From assembly GCA_964422145.1 (NCBI GenBank), contig CAYQZV010000002.1, positions 154,551-218,550 of the forward strand: DNA of 64,000 nt, in the 5' to 3' direction. This document shows, piece by piece, positions 42,309 to 51,070 of the stretch. The first letter of the stretch is position 1; every line of letters begins with the position of its first letter. Both the position numbers and the translations under genes were made by a program. Below the pieces are notes generated by a model. That model was not told where the DNA came from. It searched no databases and saw nothing but the letters and a program-made list of their open reading frames with translations. The DNA comes from JACNKV01 sp964422145 (lineage in GTDB: Bacteria > Fidelibacterota > Marinisomatia > Marinisomatales > JACNKV01).

Positions 42309-43808
42309 TTAAACTGAATGAAATTCACCGAATATCTCTCTCAGTGATTGAGATATTTCTCCCACGGTGCAGTTTGCTCGAACACAATCCAGAATGAACG
42401 GCATCAGATTATCATTGATGGATGCGGCATGTTTCAATGCATCTAATGCGGAAGCTGCCGAATGATTATCGCGGTTTTTCTTAAATCTATTTAATTGATT
42501 CAAATGATTTTCAACCATGTTTTGGTCAATCTTCAACAGTGACGGTTCCACATTGTCTTCATCATCCTGAAACTGATTCACACCTACCACCACTTGTTTT
42601 TTTGAATCCACATTCTGCTGATATTGGTAAGCACTTTGAGCGATTTCATTTTGAATCCAACCGGATTCAATCGCTTTCACGGCTCCGCCCATTTGATCAA
42701 TTTCTTCGATGAGCGTCATCGCCTCGGACTCCAGCTCGTCGGTTAATTGTTCGATCACATAACTTCCCGCCAGCGGATCCGGATAATCAGTCACACCGGA
42801 TTCATGTGCGATGATTTGCTGGGTGCGCAAGGCTAATTTTGCCGCGTCTTCCGTCGGCAGAGATAATGCTTCGTCCCGACTGTTTGTATGCAGGGATTGC
42901 GTCCCGCCGAGGACGGCAGACATCGCCTGAATCGTTGTTCGAACCACATTGTTATCAATTTGTTGAGCCGTCAGAGTCGAACCGCCTGTTTGTGTGTGGA
43001 AGCGGCAAATCATCGCTTTTTCATTTGTAGCGTGAAAACGATGTTTCATGGTTTTCGCCCAAATTCGCCGTGCCGCTCTGAATTTTGCGATTTCAGTCAA
43101 CAGATCATTATGCGCATTGAAAAAGAATGAAAGGCGTGTACCAAACCGATCAACATCAAGCCCGGCTTCTATGGCATTCTGCACGTAGGCAATTCCATTA
43201 GCGATCGTAAAGGCTAACTCCTGAGCGGCAGTACTCCCTGCTTCACGAATATGATACCCTGAGATGGAAATTGTATTCCATTTTGGTACGTGTGTGTCGC
43301 AAAATTCGAAAATGTTACGGATCAACCTCATTGACGGTTCCGGAGGATAGATATAGGTTCCTCTGGCAACATATTCTTTCAAAATATCATTTTGGATCGT
43401 ACCCCGCAATTGATCCGGTGAAACATTCGTTCGTTCTGCCAGCACAATGTACATTGCCAATAGAATCGGTGCAGTGGAGTTGATCGTCATTGAGGTTGAC
43501 ACCTGATCCAGTGGGATATCCTTGAACAAGGTTTCCATATTTTCAATCGAAGATATAGGGACACCGACTTTGCCGACTTCACCCGCTGCCATTGGATCAT
43601 CGGAATCATATCCGATTTGAGTGGGCAGATCAAAGGCGACGGAAAGTCCGCTTACGCCCTGTTCTAATAAGTAGCGATATCGTTTATTGGTTTCTTCTGC
43701 TGAAGTGAAACCGGCGTATTGACGCATCGTCCAAAGACGTTTTTTATACATCTCTGCATAGACGCCTCGCGTAAACGGGAATTGACCGGGTTTTTCAATG
43801 GGTGTCAT
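42309..43808 (-). CDS. Methylmalonyl-CoA mutase large (catalytic) subunit
   Basis: A 499-residue protein containing only the substrate-binding TIM barrel of acyl-CoA mutases: LWTMRQYAGFTSAEETN, SGLSVAFDLPTQIGYDSDDP, GTIQNDILKEYVARGTYIYP, ISISGYHIREAGSTAAQELA, CRFHTQTGGSTLTAQQ and GGTQSLHTNSRDEAL. The B12-binding domain found in full-length mutases (about 700 residues) is absent, so a separate small subunit must be encoded elsewhere. The Tyr in RQYAGF favours methylmalonyl-CoA over isobutyryl-CoA. It interconverts succinyl-CoA and methylmalonyl-CoA. Confidence 0.88.
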   Translation of the reverse strand: MTPIEKPGQFPFTRGVYAEMYKKRLWTMRQYAGFTSAEETNKRYRYLLEQGVSGLSVAFDLPTQIGYDSDDPMAAGEVGKVGVPISSIENMETLFKDIPLDQVSTSMTINSTAPILLAMYIVLAERTNVSPDQLRGTIQNDILKEYVARGTYIYPPEPSMRLIRNIFEFCDTHVPKWNTISISGYHIREAGSTAAQELAFTIANGIAYVQNAIEAGLDVDRFGTRLSFFFNAHNDLLTEIAKFRAARRIWAKTMKHRFHATNEKAMICRFHTQTGGSTLTAQQIDNNVVRTTIQAMSAVLGGTQSLHTNSRDEALSLPTEDAAKLALRTQQIIAHESGVTDYPDPLAGSYVIEQLTDELESEAMTLIEEIDQMGGAVKAIESGWIQNEIAQSAYQYQQNVDSKKQVVVGVNQFQDDEDNVEPSLLKIDQNMVENHLNQLNRFKKNRDNHSAASALDALKHAASINDNLMPFILDCVRANCTVGEISQSLREIFGEFHSV

Positions 43809-43835
43809 AACTATAATATCTCACATGAAGAAAGA

Positions 43836-44579
43836 TTAAATCGCCCTTTCTTTTTTGATGTTTTGATAGGCTTCATTGACTGCTTTGAATTTTTCTTCGG
43901 CAAATAAACGGAATTCCTCACCGAGATGAGTAACTTTATCCGGATGATATTTACTCGCCATATGCCGATAGGCTTTTTTAATCTCTGTGTCCGATGCGCT
44001 TGATTCAATTTCTAAAATCTTATAATCTGCGTTGGTGTCTTTCACGAACATGGATTTGATGGATGTAAAATCCTGTTCATTCACGTTTAGGTATCGTGCA
44101 ATGGTATGAATCACTTTGATCTCATCCGGGTGTATATGTCCGTCAGCCTGTGACAATCCAAACAGGATGTGAATGAGTTCCAAACGACTTGGGTGATCCA
44201 TAGACTGCTGGATTTGTCTACAGACATCTTTCAAAGGATAATCCTGTTTCAGCACATCTTTGAACAGGGTCATAAAATCCTGGACATCCTGCGGGGCAAA
44301 TTGTTTTCGCAAAAACTGTTTCACATAATCTAATTCCGATCGCAACAGCTGCCGATCGGCTTTCATTACTGCTGCAAAAAGTACAAGGACAGAAACCATG
44401 AAATCCCCGCCTTTTGTTTGTGTACGTCTTTGGTTTGAAGCAGGTCCCGTTTGATATCCCGATGTATACGGATTGTTTTGATCAAACATCCCTGCTAAAG
44501 AATATCCTATAATCGCACCAATGGGACCGCCGAATGCCCATCCAAGACCGCTCCATAATAAACGTTTTCCTATGCTCAT
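43836..44579 (-). CDS. DjlA-like co-chaperone: TerB plus J domain
   Basis: A 247-residue protein. The Gly-rich N-terminus (LWSGLGWAFGGPIGAIIGYS) is a membrane or anchor segment. Residues about 60-165 are a TerB-like helical domain with paired acidic stretches (MKADRQLLRSEL, SQADGHIHPDEIKV). Residues about 185-245 are a J domain with the HPD motif (YHPDK) that stimulates DnaK. This order matches DjlA. It likely helps DnaK at the membrane. Confidence 0.88.
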   Translation of the reverse strand: MSIGKRLLWSGLGWAFGGPIGAIIGYSLAGMFDQNNPYTSGYQTGPASNQRRTQTKGGDFMVSVLVLFAAVMKADRQLLRSELDYVKQFLRKQFAPQDVQDFMTLFKDVLKQDYPLKDVCRQIQQSMDHPSRLELIHILFGLSQADGHIHPDEIKVIHTIARYLNVNEQDFTSIKSMFVKDTNADYKILEIESSASDTEIKKAYRHMASKYHPDKVTHLGEEFRLFAEEKFKAVNEAYQNIKKERAI

Positions 44580-44670
44580 TTCCCTGCTCTATTCCTTTTC
44601 TGTTTCAACCTATGGCAATTTGATAAAATCATTGGGGTGAATTTACATCATTCGCTGAAAGAGAAAACGG

Positions 44671-45246
44671 GTGGATTTACAGTTTTCTTTTCGAAGATTC
44701 AGAGTAAATTCCCGCATGAAAATTCCATGGAAGACACAATTTGGCCTGTGGTTAGATCGATTCTCATCTAAAAAAATGCTTGAAGCAAAAGGCGGAGTAG
44801 TTTCATCTACCGGCCAAGGAGTAAGGTCTGTCTTATTCATTTTACCTGAAGAAGAAGATTATTTCCGTGTAGCAGAACATTTTCTTAAATCCATTTCGAA
44901 CCCCAATATTTCGTTAGCGATCCTTGGGAGACAGCACTTGGAGACTTCCGCTTCACCTTGGTTAAGAGATTACCTGGTTACTTATTCTGAGTCCGATTTG
45001 AATCGATGGGGGCTCCCAACCGCAGAGTTCTCGGATACAATTACCGATGAATTTGATGCTGTCGTGGATATGTCACCAAGGTTTCACCCTGTGTCATCGG
45101 TGCTCACACGAAATTCGAATGCGCCGCTGCAGATTGGGCTGAGTCATTCATATTCAGATAGCTATTTTAATATCATTATTAAAAAAAATCGAACTGATTC
45201 CCTTGAAAAAACGTATAAAAATATTCAACAATTACTGGGCTTATGA
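44671..45246 (+). CDS. DUF6913-like conserved protein
   Basis: A protein of about 191 residues from a GTG at 44671, or 176 residues from the ATG at 44716; the ribosome binding site does not decide. The pattern of a basic N-terminus, SVLFILPEEEDYFRVAEHF, TYSESDLNRWGLP, EFDAVVDMSPRFHPVSSVLT, then QIGLSHSYSDSYFNIIIK resembles the DUF6913 family of Bacteroidota. Function is unknown. The stop overlaps the alternative GlmU start by four bases, which suggests a link with cell-envelope sugar synthesis. Confidence 0.65.
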   Translation: MDLQFSFRRFRVNSRMKIPWKTQFGLWLDRFSSKKMLEAKGGVVSSTGQGVRSVLFILPEEEDYFRVAEHFLKSISNPNISLAILGRQHLETSASPWLRDYLVTYSESDLNRWGLPTAEFSDTITDEFDAVVDMSPRFHPVSSVLTRNSNAPLQIGLSHSYSDSYFNIIIKKNRTDSLEKTYKNIQQLLGL

Positions 45247-46442
45247 AAAAACTATACATCTTTGAAAATCACTTAGCGCTTGACCTGTCTCCGCTCACAC
45301 TCAACCGCCCAGCGTTTGACTTACGCTGTGGAGCATTTACGATGCTCGATCGGGTTCAAAGAATGAAACATACACATGATGTATCACTCATCGTACGACG
45401 TGAGATTGAGGGCGTAACCCGAGAAAATTATCCGGACTTAAATGTGAATCCCGATGCAGTGGATGATGGAATTTGGCTTCTGGGAAATGTGTTGTGGACA
45501 GAAGAAGATTTATTTGAAATTGAGACATCCGTTAATACTTTGTTTTATGATCGCGACAAAACACTTATTGCTGCAAATCTTGCTGCTGAATCCGGAAATA
45601 AATGGCTGGCAGCCGGAGGGCCGATATCCGGGGGAACTCCTGAGGCAGGAACTGTCAAAGAATTACAAGTGAAAGAATTACGTTTTCTGTGGGATTTTAT
45701 TCATGCGATCCCGGACGTCATGCAGCATGACACGGCTTATTTTCAACACCATAGCATAACCGATCGTCAGCATTGGGTCCATCCCGAACAAATCTACATT
45801 ACCAGTCCGGAGCATGTGTCTCCTGGGGCAGTTATCGACGCATCCGGCGGTCCGGTGATCATTGACAAAGATGCAAAAATATCTGCTTTTTCGTATTTAA
45901 AGGGACCTTTGTATGTTGGGAAAAATACGGAGGTTCATCCGCATTCACACATCAAAGAAAGTGTCCTCGGTCCCCAAAGCCGGGTTGCCGGTGAGCTCAG
46001 CAATGTGATTATCTTGGGATATTCAAATAAAGCGCATGACGGTTTTTTAGGAAATGCCTATCTTGGAGAATGGGTCAATCTGGGTGCCGGGACGACGAAT
46101 AGCAATTTAAAGAATAATTATGAATCGGTTGTTGTGAGAGTAAACGATCAAAATGTTGATACAAATTCATTGTTCATCGGTTCTTTTATCGGTGATCATA
46201 CAAAAACAGCGATTGGGACCCTTTTAAATACGGGAACGGTAATCGGGCTCGGGTGCAATATCGTTTCAAGCGGGTTTCCCCGCAGGGATATCCCGTCATT
46301 CCATTGGTGTATTAACGGAAAAATGAAAAAAACATCCCTGGATCAGTTTTTAAAAACAGCTGCTGCAGTTAAGCAAAGGCGAGGGAAGAATCTTTCAAAT
46401 GCCGAAAAACAATTATTGACAGCAATTCAAGAGAAATTGTAA
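45243..46442 (+). CDS. Alternative GlmU-type sugar nucleotidyltransferase
   Basis: A 399-residue protein of the alternative GlmU family of FCB bacteria: a divergent N-terminal nucleotidyltransferase-like half (LSPLTLNRPAFDLRCGAFTM, LDRVQ) and a C-terminal left-handed beta-helix with hexapeptide repeats (VIDKDAKISA, GPLYVGKNTEV, SHIKESVLGPQ, LGAGTTNSNLKNNY, GDHTKTAIGT). It probably makes UDP-N-acetylglucosamine from glucosamine-1-phosphate in two steps. Coupled to the upstream DUF6913-like gene. Confidence 0.87.
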   Translation: MKKLYIFENHLALDLSPLTLNRPAFDLRCGAFTMLDRVQRMKHTHDVSLIVRREIEGVTRENYPDLNVNPDAVDDGIWLLGNVLWTEEDLFEIETSVNTLFYDRDKTLIAANLAAESGNKWLAAGGPISGGTPEAGTVKELQVKELRFLWDFIHAIPDVMQHDTAYFQHHSITDRQHWVHPEQIYITSPEHVSPGAVIDASGGPVIIDKDAKISAFSYLKGPLYVGKNTEVHPHSHIKESVLGPQSRVAGELSNVIILGYSNKAHDGFLGNAYLGEWVNLGAGTTNSNLKNNYESVVVRVNDQNVDTNSLFIGSFIGDHTKTAIGTLLNTGTVIGLGCNIVSSGFPRRDIPSFHWCINGKMKKTSLDQFLKTAAAVKQRRGKNLSNAEKQLLTAIQEKL

Positions 46443-46458
46443 TTCGGCCAACAAAGTA

Positions 46459-46487
46459 TTGACGAAGGCGATTGCTTCGTGTATATT
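46459..46487 (+). promoter_or_regulatory. Sigma-70-type promoter
   Basis: TTGACG and TATATT are separated by exactly 17 bases, close to consensus. The spacer holds a short inverted repeat (CGAAG and CTTCG) that could be an operator. The next ATG (46515) has AAAGGAG upstream. Confidence 0.7.
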
Positions 46488-46514
46488 TCCCTCCCATTTT
46501 AAAGGAGTTTACGA

Positions 46515-46907
46515 ATGTTAGAAGGTATTATTTGCCCTGTTTGCGAATCTACATTAGAGGAAATAGACCTTAAAGAATCGTTGGTTTGTCTTCATTGCAA
46601 GGTAGACCTTCGCGATAGAAAATTTTTAGATTTTTTAGAATATCTAATGGCGAATGGTATTGTTGAAAATCTTGATTTCTTTGATACTGAAGTCTATCAA
46701 GAAGATATTGAACGGCTGGATCCCGAAGACGAAGAAGAAGTCGATCCTTCTGAGTATGAAAAACGGAAGGAGACATTCAGTCTGTACGAAAATGAGATGG
46801 TTCAGCAGCAATCCAAAGAAGAGGAAGAAGATATCTCCTACGAAGAATTCAAAGGTATTGAAGAAGATTGGGAAGAATTCAACGAGCAAGAAAGTACAAG
46901 AAAGTAA
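46515..46907 (+). CDS. Acidic zinc-ribbon protein
   Basis: A 130-residue protein. CPVC at residues 7-10 and CLHC near residue 25-28 form a zinc ribbon at the N-terminus; the rest is strongly acidic and helical (PEDEEEVDPSEYEKRKE and QSKEEEEDISYEEF). A promoter and AAAGGAG lie just upstream. It is followed 35 bases later by DUF3467. Proteins of this type may bind basic partners, but no function is known to me. Confidence 0.7.
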   Translation: MLEGIICPVCESTLEEIDLKESLVCLHCKVDLRDRKFLDFLEYLMANGIVENLDFFDTEVYQEDIERLDPEDEEEVDPSEYEKRKETFSLYENEMVQQQSKEEEEDISYEEFKGIEEDWEEFNEQESTRK

Positions 46908-46942
46908 CTGATCATTTAACACGTATCACTTAAGAGGTCATC

Positions 46943-47263
46943 ATGGACAACCCAAAACAAAAACCGCAAATTAAAATTGAGTTGGACGAATCTGTCGGAT
47001 CAGGTGAATATTCTAACTTCGTTGTCGTTACGCATTCACCGGCGGAATTCGTTATGGACTTTACTCGGCTTTTACCGGGCGTCCCTAAAGCGAAAGTTCA
47101 TTCCAGAATTGTTATGGCCCCTCCACATGTAAAATCCTTTTTAAACGCTTTAGCGGATAATATTCGTAAGTATGAAAGCAAGCATGGTGAGATTAAGTCT
47201 CCCGGGCAGGACTCATTTTCCGCATTCGGTATGAAACCGCCAAAGGATACATTACCGAATTAA
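46943..47263 (+). CDS. DUF3467 family protein
   Basis: A 106-residue protein matching DUF3467: IKIELDESVGSGEYSNFVVV, SPAEFVMDFTRLLPG, AKVHSRIVMAPPHVKSFLNA and NIRKYESKHG. The family is widespread in bacteria and archaea without known function. It shares the promoter at 46.46 kb with the zinc-ribbon gene. Its 3' end overlaps the convergent PAP2 gene by 12 bases. Confidence 0.88.
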   Translation: MDNPKQKPQIKIELDESVGSGEYSNFVVVTHSPAEFVMDFTRLLPGVPKAKVHSRIVMAPPHVKSFLNALADNIRKYESKHGEIKSPGQDSFSAFGMKPPKDTLPN

Positions 47264-47866
47264 AGAATCCGGGTGCGGAGATTCATCATACCACACCCAA
47301 TAACGCCCCCGTTTTAATTCCCTCATCTTGAGGATAACCCATAAGGTTAATACTCCCCAAGCGATCATATACCCGAATAGTGCGCCGAAAAGCACATCCC
47401 CGGGATAATGTACGCCGACATAAACACGACTAAACGCAATAAGAACAGATAATGAAATCAGCCACGGTTTCCATGGCCGGTAAAAGTAACCGATCACGAC
47501 GGTCATTGCAAACATATTTGCCGAATGGTTAGAAACAAAACTGTACTTTCCTCCTTTTGGAACTAACAAATTAATCAAATCTGTCAGCGTATGAGACGGC
47601 CGTATTCTGCCGATCCAGGGTTTGATGATTTGAGCTGCGATACTATCGGTCAACCCAATGACGACCAGTAAAATGACGACGGTAATTCTTCCGCGTTTTC
47701 TTCCAAAGATCAGCAACCATAACAGGAGCAGGCTGCCGGGAATAATCCAATGATCTGAATCTGTGATGAGCGGCATTAACCAGTCAAAAAGTGTGTTTGA
47801 CAGAGTGTTGTTGATCCACAGTAAAATAGATGTATCCAGCTCTGACAGGTGTTGAATGATGCTCAT
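47252..47866 (-). CDS. PAP2 family membrane phosphatase
   Basis: A 204-residue membrane protein with the three PAP2 motifs: KPWIGRIRPS, FVSNHSANMFAM and SRVYVGVHYPGDVLFGA, whose His residues form the phosphohistidine site. Six hydrophobic helices are visible. It would dephosphorylate a lipid phosphate such as undecaprenyl pyrophosphate or phosphatidate. The 3' end overlaps DUF3467. Confidence 0.88.
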   Translation of the reverse strand: MSIIQHLSELDTSILLWINNTLSNTLFDWLMPLITDSDHWIIPGSLLLLWLLIFGRKRGRITVVILLVVIGLTDSIAAQIIKPWIGRIRPSHTLTDLINLLVPKGGKYSFVSNHSANMFAMTVVIGYFYRPWKPWLISLSVLIAFSRVYVGVHYPGDVLFGALFGYMIAWGVLTLWVILKMRELKRGRYWVWYDESPHPDSLIR

Positions 47867-47928
47867 AACGGAGGAAAATTAATCAGGATTGCAGATTAAG
47901 AGAAACGGTTTCTCTTTTTGAGAGAAAT

Positions 47929-47958
47929 AAAAAAGGCACCCAAAAGGATGCCCTTTTT
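47929..47958. terminator. Intrinsic terminator
   Basis: Stem GGCACCC/GGATGCC (one wobble) flanked by A- and T-runs. It ends the minus-strand gene at 47.97 kb and isolates it from the PAP2 gene. A second small palindrome, AGAGAAAC-GGTTTCTCT, lies at about 47.9 kb. Confidence 0.85.
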
Positions 47959-47974
47959 ATCGATTTTATTTCCT

Positions 47975-48433
47975 TTATTCTGAAACTATCACATCAGAGA
48001 ACTCATCTTCCGAAACCTCTGTTTCATTGTTTATCGCAAGTGAGTCGATCGTTTCATCACTCGCGAGTTCGTCTGTTGGTTCCTCTTCCAGATAATTGGT
48101 TCGATATTCTTGTCCATTCCAGTAAAAAGTCTGTCCGGGACCTAGCAATGATCTTGCCTCGGCAAACGCTTCATCAAATGACGGGATGATCGGTTCAGCG
48201 GCTTTTTCAAATTTGTCCGCAACCGGTTCTTCTAGCGTGAACTCTTCAAAAACAGGGGGTTCAAACTCCACAGGTTTTTCAACGGTCGTTTCAACAGAGT
48301 ACACCTCAACCGGATCATCGACTGTCAGCACTGTTTCTTCATTCGGGGTTAATACGTTATAAAGGATGCTGCCGACAACGACAACACCTAAGAATAAGGT
48401 AATACCTAATACATTATTCTCTGTTTTTTTCAT
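47975..48433 (-). CDS. Membrane-anchored acidic protein of unknown function
   Basis: A 152-residue protein with one N-terminal membrane helix (VLGITLFLGVVVVGSILYNV) and a very acidic, Pro/Glu/Val-rich extracytoplasmic part. A central segment, LGPGQTFYWNGQEYRTNYLE, looks like the only structured piece and recurs in FCB proteins of similar layout. AAGAAGGAG lies eight bases before the ATG and is part of a long inverted repeat (listed next), so translation may be controlled. Function unknown. Confidence 0.65.
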   Translation of the reverse strand: MKKTENNVLGITLFLGVVVVGSILYNVLTPNEETVLTVDDPVEVYSVETTVEKPVEFEPPVFEEFTLEEPVADKFEKAAEPIIPSFDEAFAEARSLLGPGQTFYWNGQEYRTNYLEEEPTDELASDETIDSLAINNETEVSEDEFSDVIVSE

Positions 48434-48440
48434 GGATTAT

Positions 48441-48552
48441 CTCCTTCTTTAAGGGGTTTAAGTGATCAACATCTCTCTTACGGATTGGCAAAAGTGAAAG
48501 TTCCAAAAAAAATGGCGACACGGATTGTTGATCACTAACCCCAAAGAAGGAG
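48441..48552 (-). promoter_or_regulatory. Long inverted repeat hiding a ribosome binding site
   Basis: Arms at 48441-48471 and 48526-48552 pair over about 25 bases: CTCCTTCTTT with AAAGAAGGAG, GGGGTT with AACCCC, and AGTGATCAACA with TGTTGATCACT, leaving small bulges and a 54-base loop. The arm nearest the gene contains the Shine-Dalgarno AAGAAGGAG of the gene starting at 48433; the far arm is its anti-sequence. In the minus-strand mRNA this hairpin would block translation until opened. Confidence 0.75.
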
Positions 48553-48615
48553 ATTTAGCGGGTTCCGTGCCGCCCTTTGATAGAAATTACAATAATCTAA
48601 GCAATTTTCCGAGAA

Positions 48616-49293
48616 CTACAGTAGCTGATTATCAGCAAAGGAGTAGTAATCATTTCCAGCAATAATAATATGATCGTGAACGGAGATATCGATCGCCCGT
48701 AATGCATCTTTCAATTTAGTAGTGATGGCAAGATCATCTTTGCTCGGGTTCAGAGACCCACTGGGATGATTATGGACAAAAATCAACGCAGCCGCATTTT
48801 CTGCCAGTGCTTTTTTCACCACTTCACGCGGATAAACTGCCGATGTGGATAATGTTCCTTCAAACAATTCTTCCATTTTTAATATTTGGTTTTTACCGTT
48901 CAAATAGATGACCATAAAGATTTCACGATTTTTATCCCGAAGGTTGTGGATTAAAAACGTCACCACATCTTCTGCATGTTTGATAAAATCTTTTCCGATA
49001 ACGCGGTCGGATAAATATCGTCTAGCGACGGCCTGAGTAATTTTCAATCCGAATATATTATTTTCACCCACGCCTTTTATTGCCTGAAGCAATTTAGGTT
49101 CTGCTTCTAATACCGCTTGCAATGAACCAAATTTTTTCACCAACGCTTTTGCCGACGGCTTACAGTCTTTTCTGGGGGTGCCGAGTGTTAATAATAATTC
49201 AACGATCTCATACTCATGAAATCCATCCAACCCATTTTCAAGAAATCTCTTCCGTAATCGCTGACGATGACCTGAATGATCTGATTCGGGCAT
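48616..49293 (-). CDS. radC: RadC family JAB-domain protein
   Basis: A 225-residue protein with the usual RadC layout: an N-terminal helix-hairpin-helix region (YEIVELLLTLGTPRKDCKPS, LLQAIKGVGENN) and a C-terminal MPN/JAB domain with FVHNHPSGSLNPSKDDLAIT, the H-x-H-x7-S-x2-D metal set. RadC was once thought to act in recombination repair, but its true role is unsettled. The next gene upstream (thyX) ends 13 bases before it. Confidence 0.9.
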   Translation of the reverse strand: MPESDHSGHRQRLRKRFLENGLDGFHEYEIVELLLTLGTPRKDCKPSAKALVKKFGSLQAVLEAEPKLLQAIKGVGENNIFGLKITQAVARRYLSDRVIGKDFIKHAEDVVTFLIHNLRDKNREIFMVIYLNGKNQILKMEELFEGTLSTSAVYPREVVKKALAENAAALIFVHNHPSGSLNPSKDDLAITTKLKDALRAIDISVHDHIIIAGNDYYSFADNQLL

Positions 49294-49305
49294 AGGGTTT
49301 ACATT

Positions 49306-50286
49306 TCAATTATTATTTAAAAATACACTCTCAAATTTAGTTTTAAACTCTTGAAGTTCAAAGACGTTACCAGTCTCAATTTCCCCGGCATTCCATTTAA
49401 TCTGAAAATCTTCTTGCGAATCCTTTCCGCCATTTGTTTGGTAGACGTGGAATAACTCATCTTCAGACTGCGGTTTGATTTTATGCATACTGGCAACAAT
49501 TCTGTAAACAATATCTTCATACATCTCTGCTGCGATCGACGGCGAAATATTTTTTGATAAGACGTTTTTCTCAAGATCAGATAAAAACATTCCGTTCAAT
49601 CCGTAATCCTCAAAGGCTTCGTAAGCAATCGGAGCAACCTTTTTCACAAATTCTGCCATTGCATCGGCAAAAACCCTGATTTCATACTGGGCATGCGAAT
49701 CCATTCTCAATCTTAAGAAGTGAAGCGTGTTATGAAGATCATTCTTCCAATACCATTCCGTATACAAATTGACCGGCAGGATTGACCGCGCCAGCTCTCG
49801 TGCAATCCCTGCATCATTGAGTTCCTGATAAATTTGAAACGTCCGATCTGATATTTCTTCAAAATACTGAACGACTTTTTCTTTCAGTTCATTTGGGACA
49901 GTTTCCGAATCCCTGCCCTGTTTATTAAACTTACTTTGAAAATGAATATCTTTTAGCTCAGGGATGTAAAAATCTTCTCTCGCCTCTGAGTATCGAAGGC
50001 TGTATTCATTGATATTTGCTGTTCGGTGGCGAACCCACTGTCTTGCAACAAAAATGGGCATTTTAGCATGGAATTTCAATTCGACCATCTCAAACGGTGT
50101 CGAATGACGGTGGCGGAGTAAATAACGGATCAATCCTTTATCGCGACTGACTTTTGTTGTCCCTTTTCCGTAGCTGACTCGAGCAGCCTGAACGATCGCA
50201 TCGTCACTGCCCATATAATCTACAAGCCTGATAAATCCTTTGTCTAAGCAGCGAATTGCGCCTTCCGGATAATGTATTTTATTCAT
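49306..50286 (-). CDS. thyX: FAD-dependent thymidylate synthase ThyX
   Basis: A 326-residue flavin-dependent enzyme that methylates dUMP to dTMP using methylene-tetrahydrofolate and NADPH. The ThyX motif RHR-x7-S is present (VRHRTANINEYSLRYSE), with LRHRHSTPFEMVELKFHAKM and a C-terminal LHFLRLRMDSHAQYEIR. The length is longer than the usual 220-250 because of a C-terminal extension of about 80 residues. I start it at the ATG at 50286 (GAGAA upstream); a TTG 12 bases earlier is in frame. It overlaps cysQ by eight bases. Confidence 0.93.
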   Translation of the reverse strand: MNKIHYPEGAIRCLDKGFIRLVDYMGSDDAIVQAARVSYGKGTTKVSRDKGLIRYLLRHRHSTPFEMVELKFHAKMPIFVARQWVRHRTANINEYSLRYSEAREDFYIPELKDIHFQSKFNKQGRDSETVPNELKEKVVQYFEEISDRTFQIYQELNDAGIARELARSILPVNLYTEWYWKNDLHNTLHFLRLRMDSHAQYEIRVFADAMAEFVKKVAPIAYEAFEDYGLNGMFLSDLEKNVLSKNISPSIAAEMYEDIVYRIVASMHKIKPQSEDELFHVYQTNGGKDSQEDFQIKWNAGEIETGNVFELQEFKTKFESVFLNNN

Positions 50287-51070
50287 GATTATTCTCAATG
50301 GTTAAATAGTTAATTGTTTTTTCCACAGCACTGGGATTCCCGGCCACCAAACCCGGTGTGATCAGCGTGTCTTTTTGATTATATCGGATATCCTGTCCGT
50401 TTAAATTGATCAGTACACCGCCGGCTTCGGTGATGATACAGTGCCCTGCAGCGATATCCCATTCATTTTTCGGGCGCAGGGATGCAAAAATATCCGCTTT
50501 CCCTGCGGCCGTCAGTCCCAGCTTATACGCAACACTTCCGACCGGTCGTAATTCCTTAAATTGATCTGTATGCCTATCCCAGAGGCCTCGTCTCGTTTCA
50601 CTGCGACTGTTCAGGATGATCATTCTTTTTGTCTGTTGTTCCTCGGAGCACCATATTTTTTTGTCATTTAAAAAAGCGCCTTGTCCCTTTTCGGCATAAA
50701 AAAGTTCTTTTGTAACGGGATTGTATAATACCCCCATAACCGGTGTGTGGTCTTTTACAAGTGCAATGCTGACAACAAAATTGGGGATGCCTTCAATAAA
50801 TTCTTTTGTCCCGTCTAATGGATCAACGATCCACACATATTCTTTATCCAATCGATCCGGTGAATCGGTTGTCTCTTCTGAAAACCATCCATAATCAGGG
50901 CAGGCTTTCGTCAAATTTTCTATCAAAGATTCATTGGCTTTAAAATCGGCTGTTGTGACAGGATTATGATAACTCTTATCACGAACATCATAATCTGTTT
51001 TATAGTAAGATAAGATGATATCTCCAGCTTTTTTTGCAGCGTTCACCGCCAAATTTAAGTGCCTATTCAT
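50279..51070 (-). CDS. cysQ: 3'(2'),5'-bisphosphate nucleotidase CysQ
   Basis: A 263-residue Mg-dependent phosphatase of the inositol monophosphatase fold. WFSEET (metal Glu), VDPLDGTKEFIEG and EWDIAAGHCIITEAGG are the three catalytic signatures. It converts PAP (3'-phosphoadenosine-5'-phosphate) to AMP, clearing a by-product of sulfate assimilation or acyl-carrier protein charging. The ATG at 51070 (MNRHLNLAVNAAKKAG) is preferred over a start 123 bases upstream whose extra sequence does not look like protein. Confidence 0.9.
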   Translation of the reverse strand: MNRHLNLAVNAAKKAGDIILSYYKTDYDVRDKSYHNPVTTADFKANESLIENLTKACPDYGWFSEETTDSPDRLDKEYVWIVDPLDGTKEFIEGIPNFVVSIALVKDHTPVMGVLYNPVTKELFYAEKGQGAFLNDKKIWCSEEQQTKRMIILNSRSETRRGLWDRHTDQFKELRPVGSVAYKLGLTAAGKADIFASLRPKNEWDIAAGHCIITEAGGVLINLNGQDIRYNQKDTLITPGLVAGNPSAVEKTINYLTIENNHE

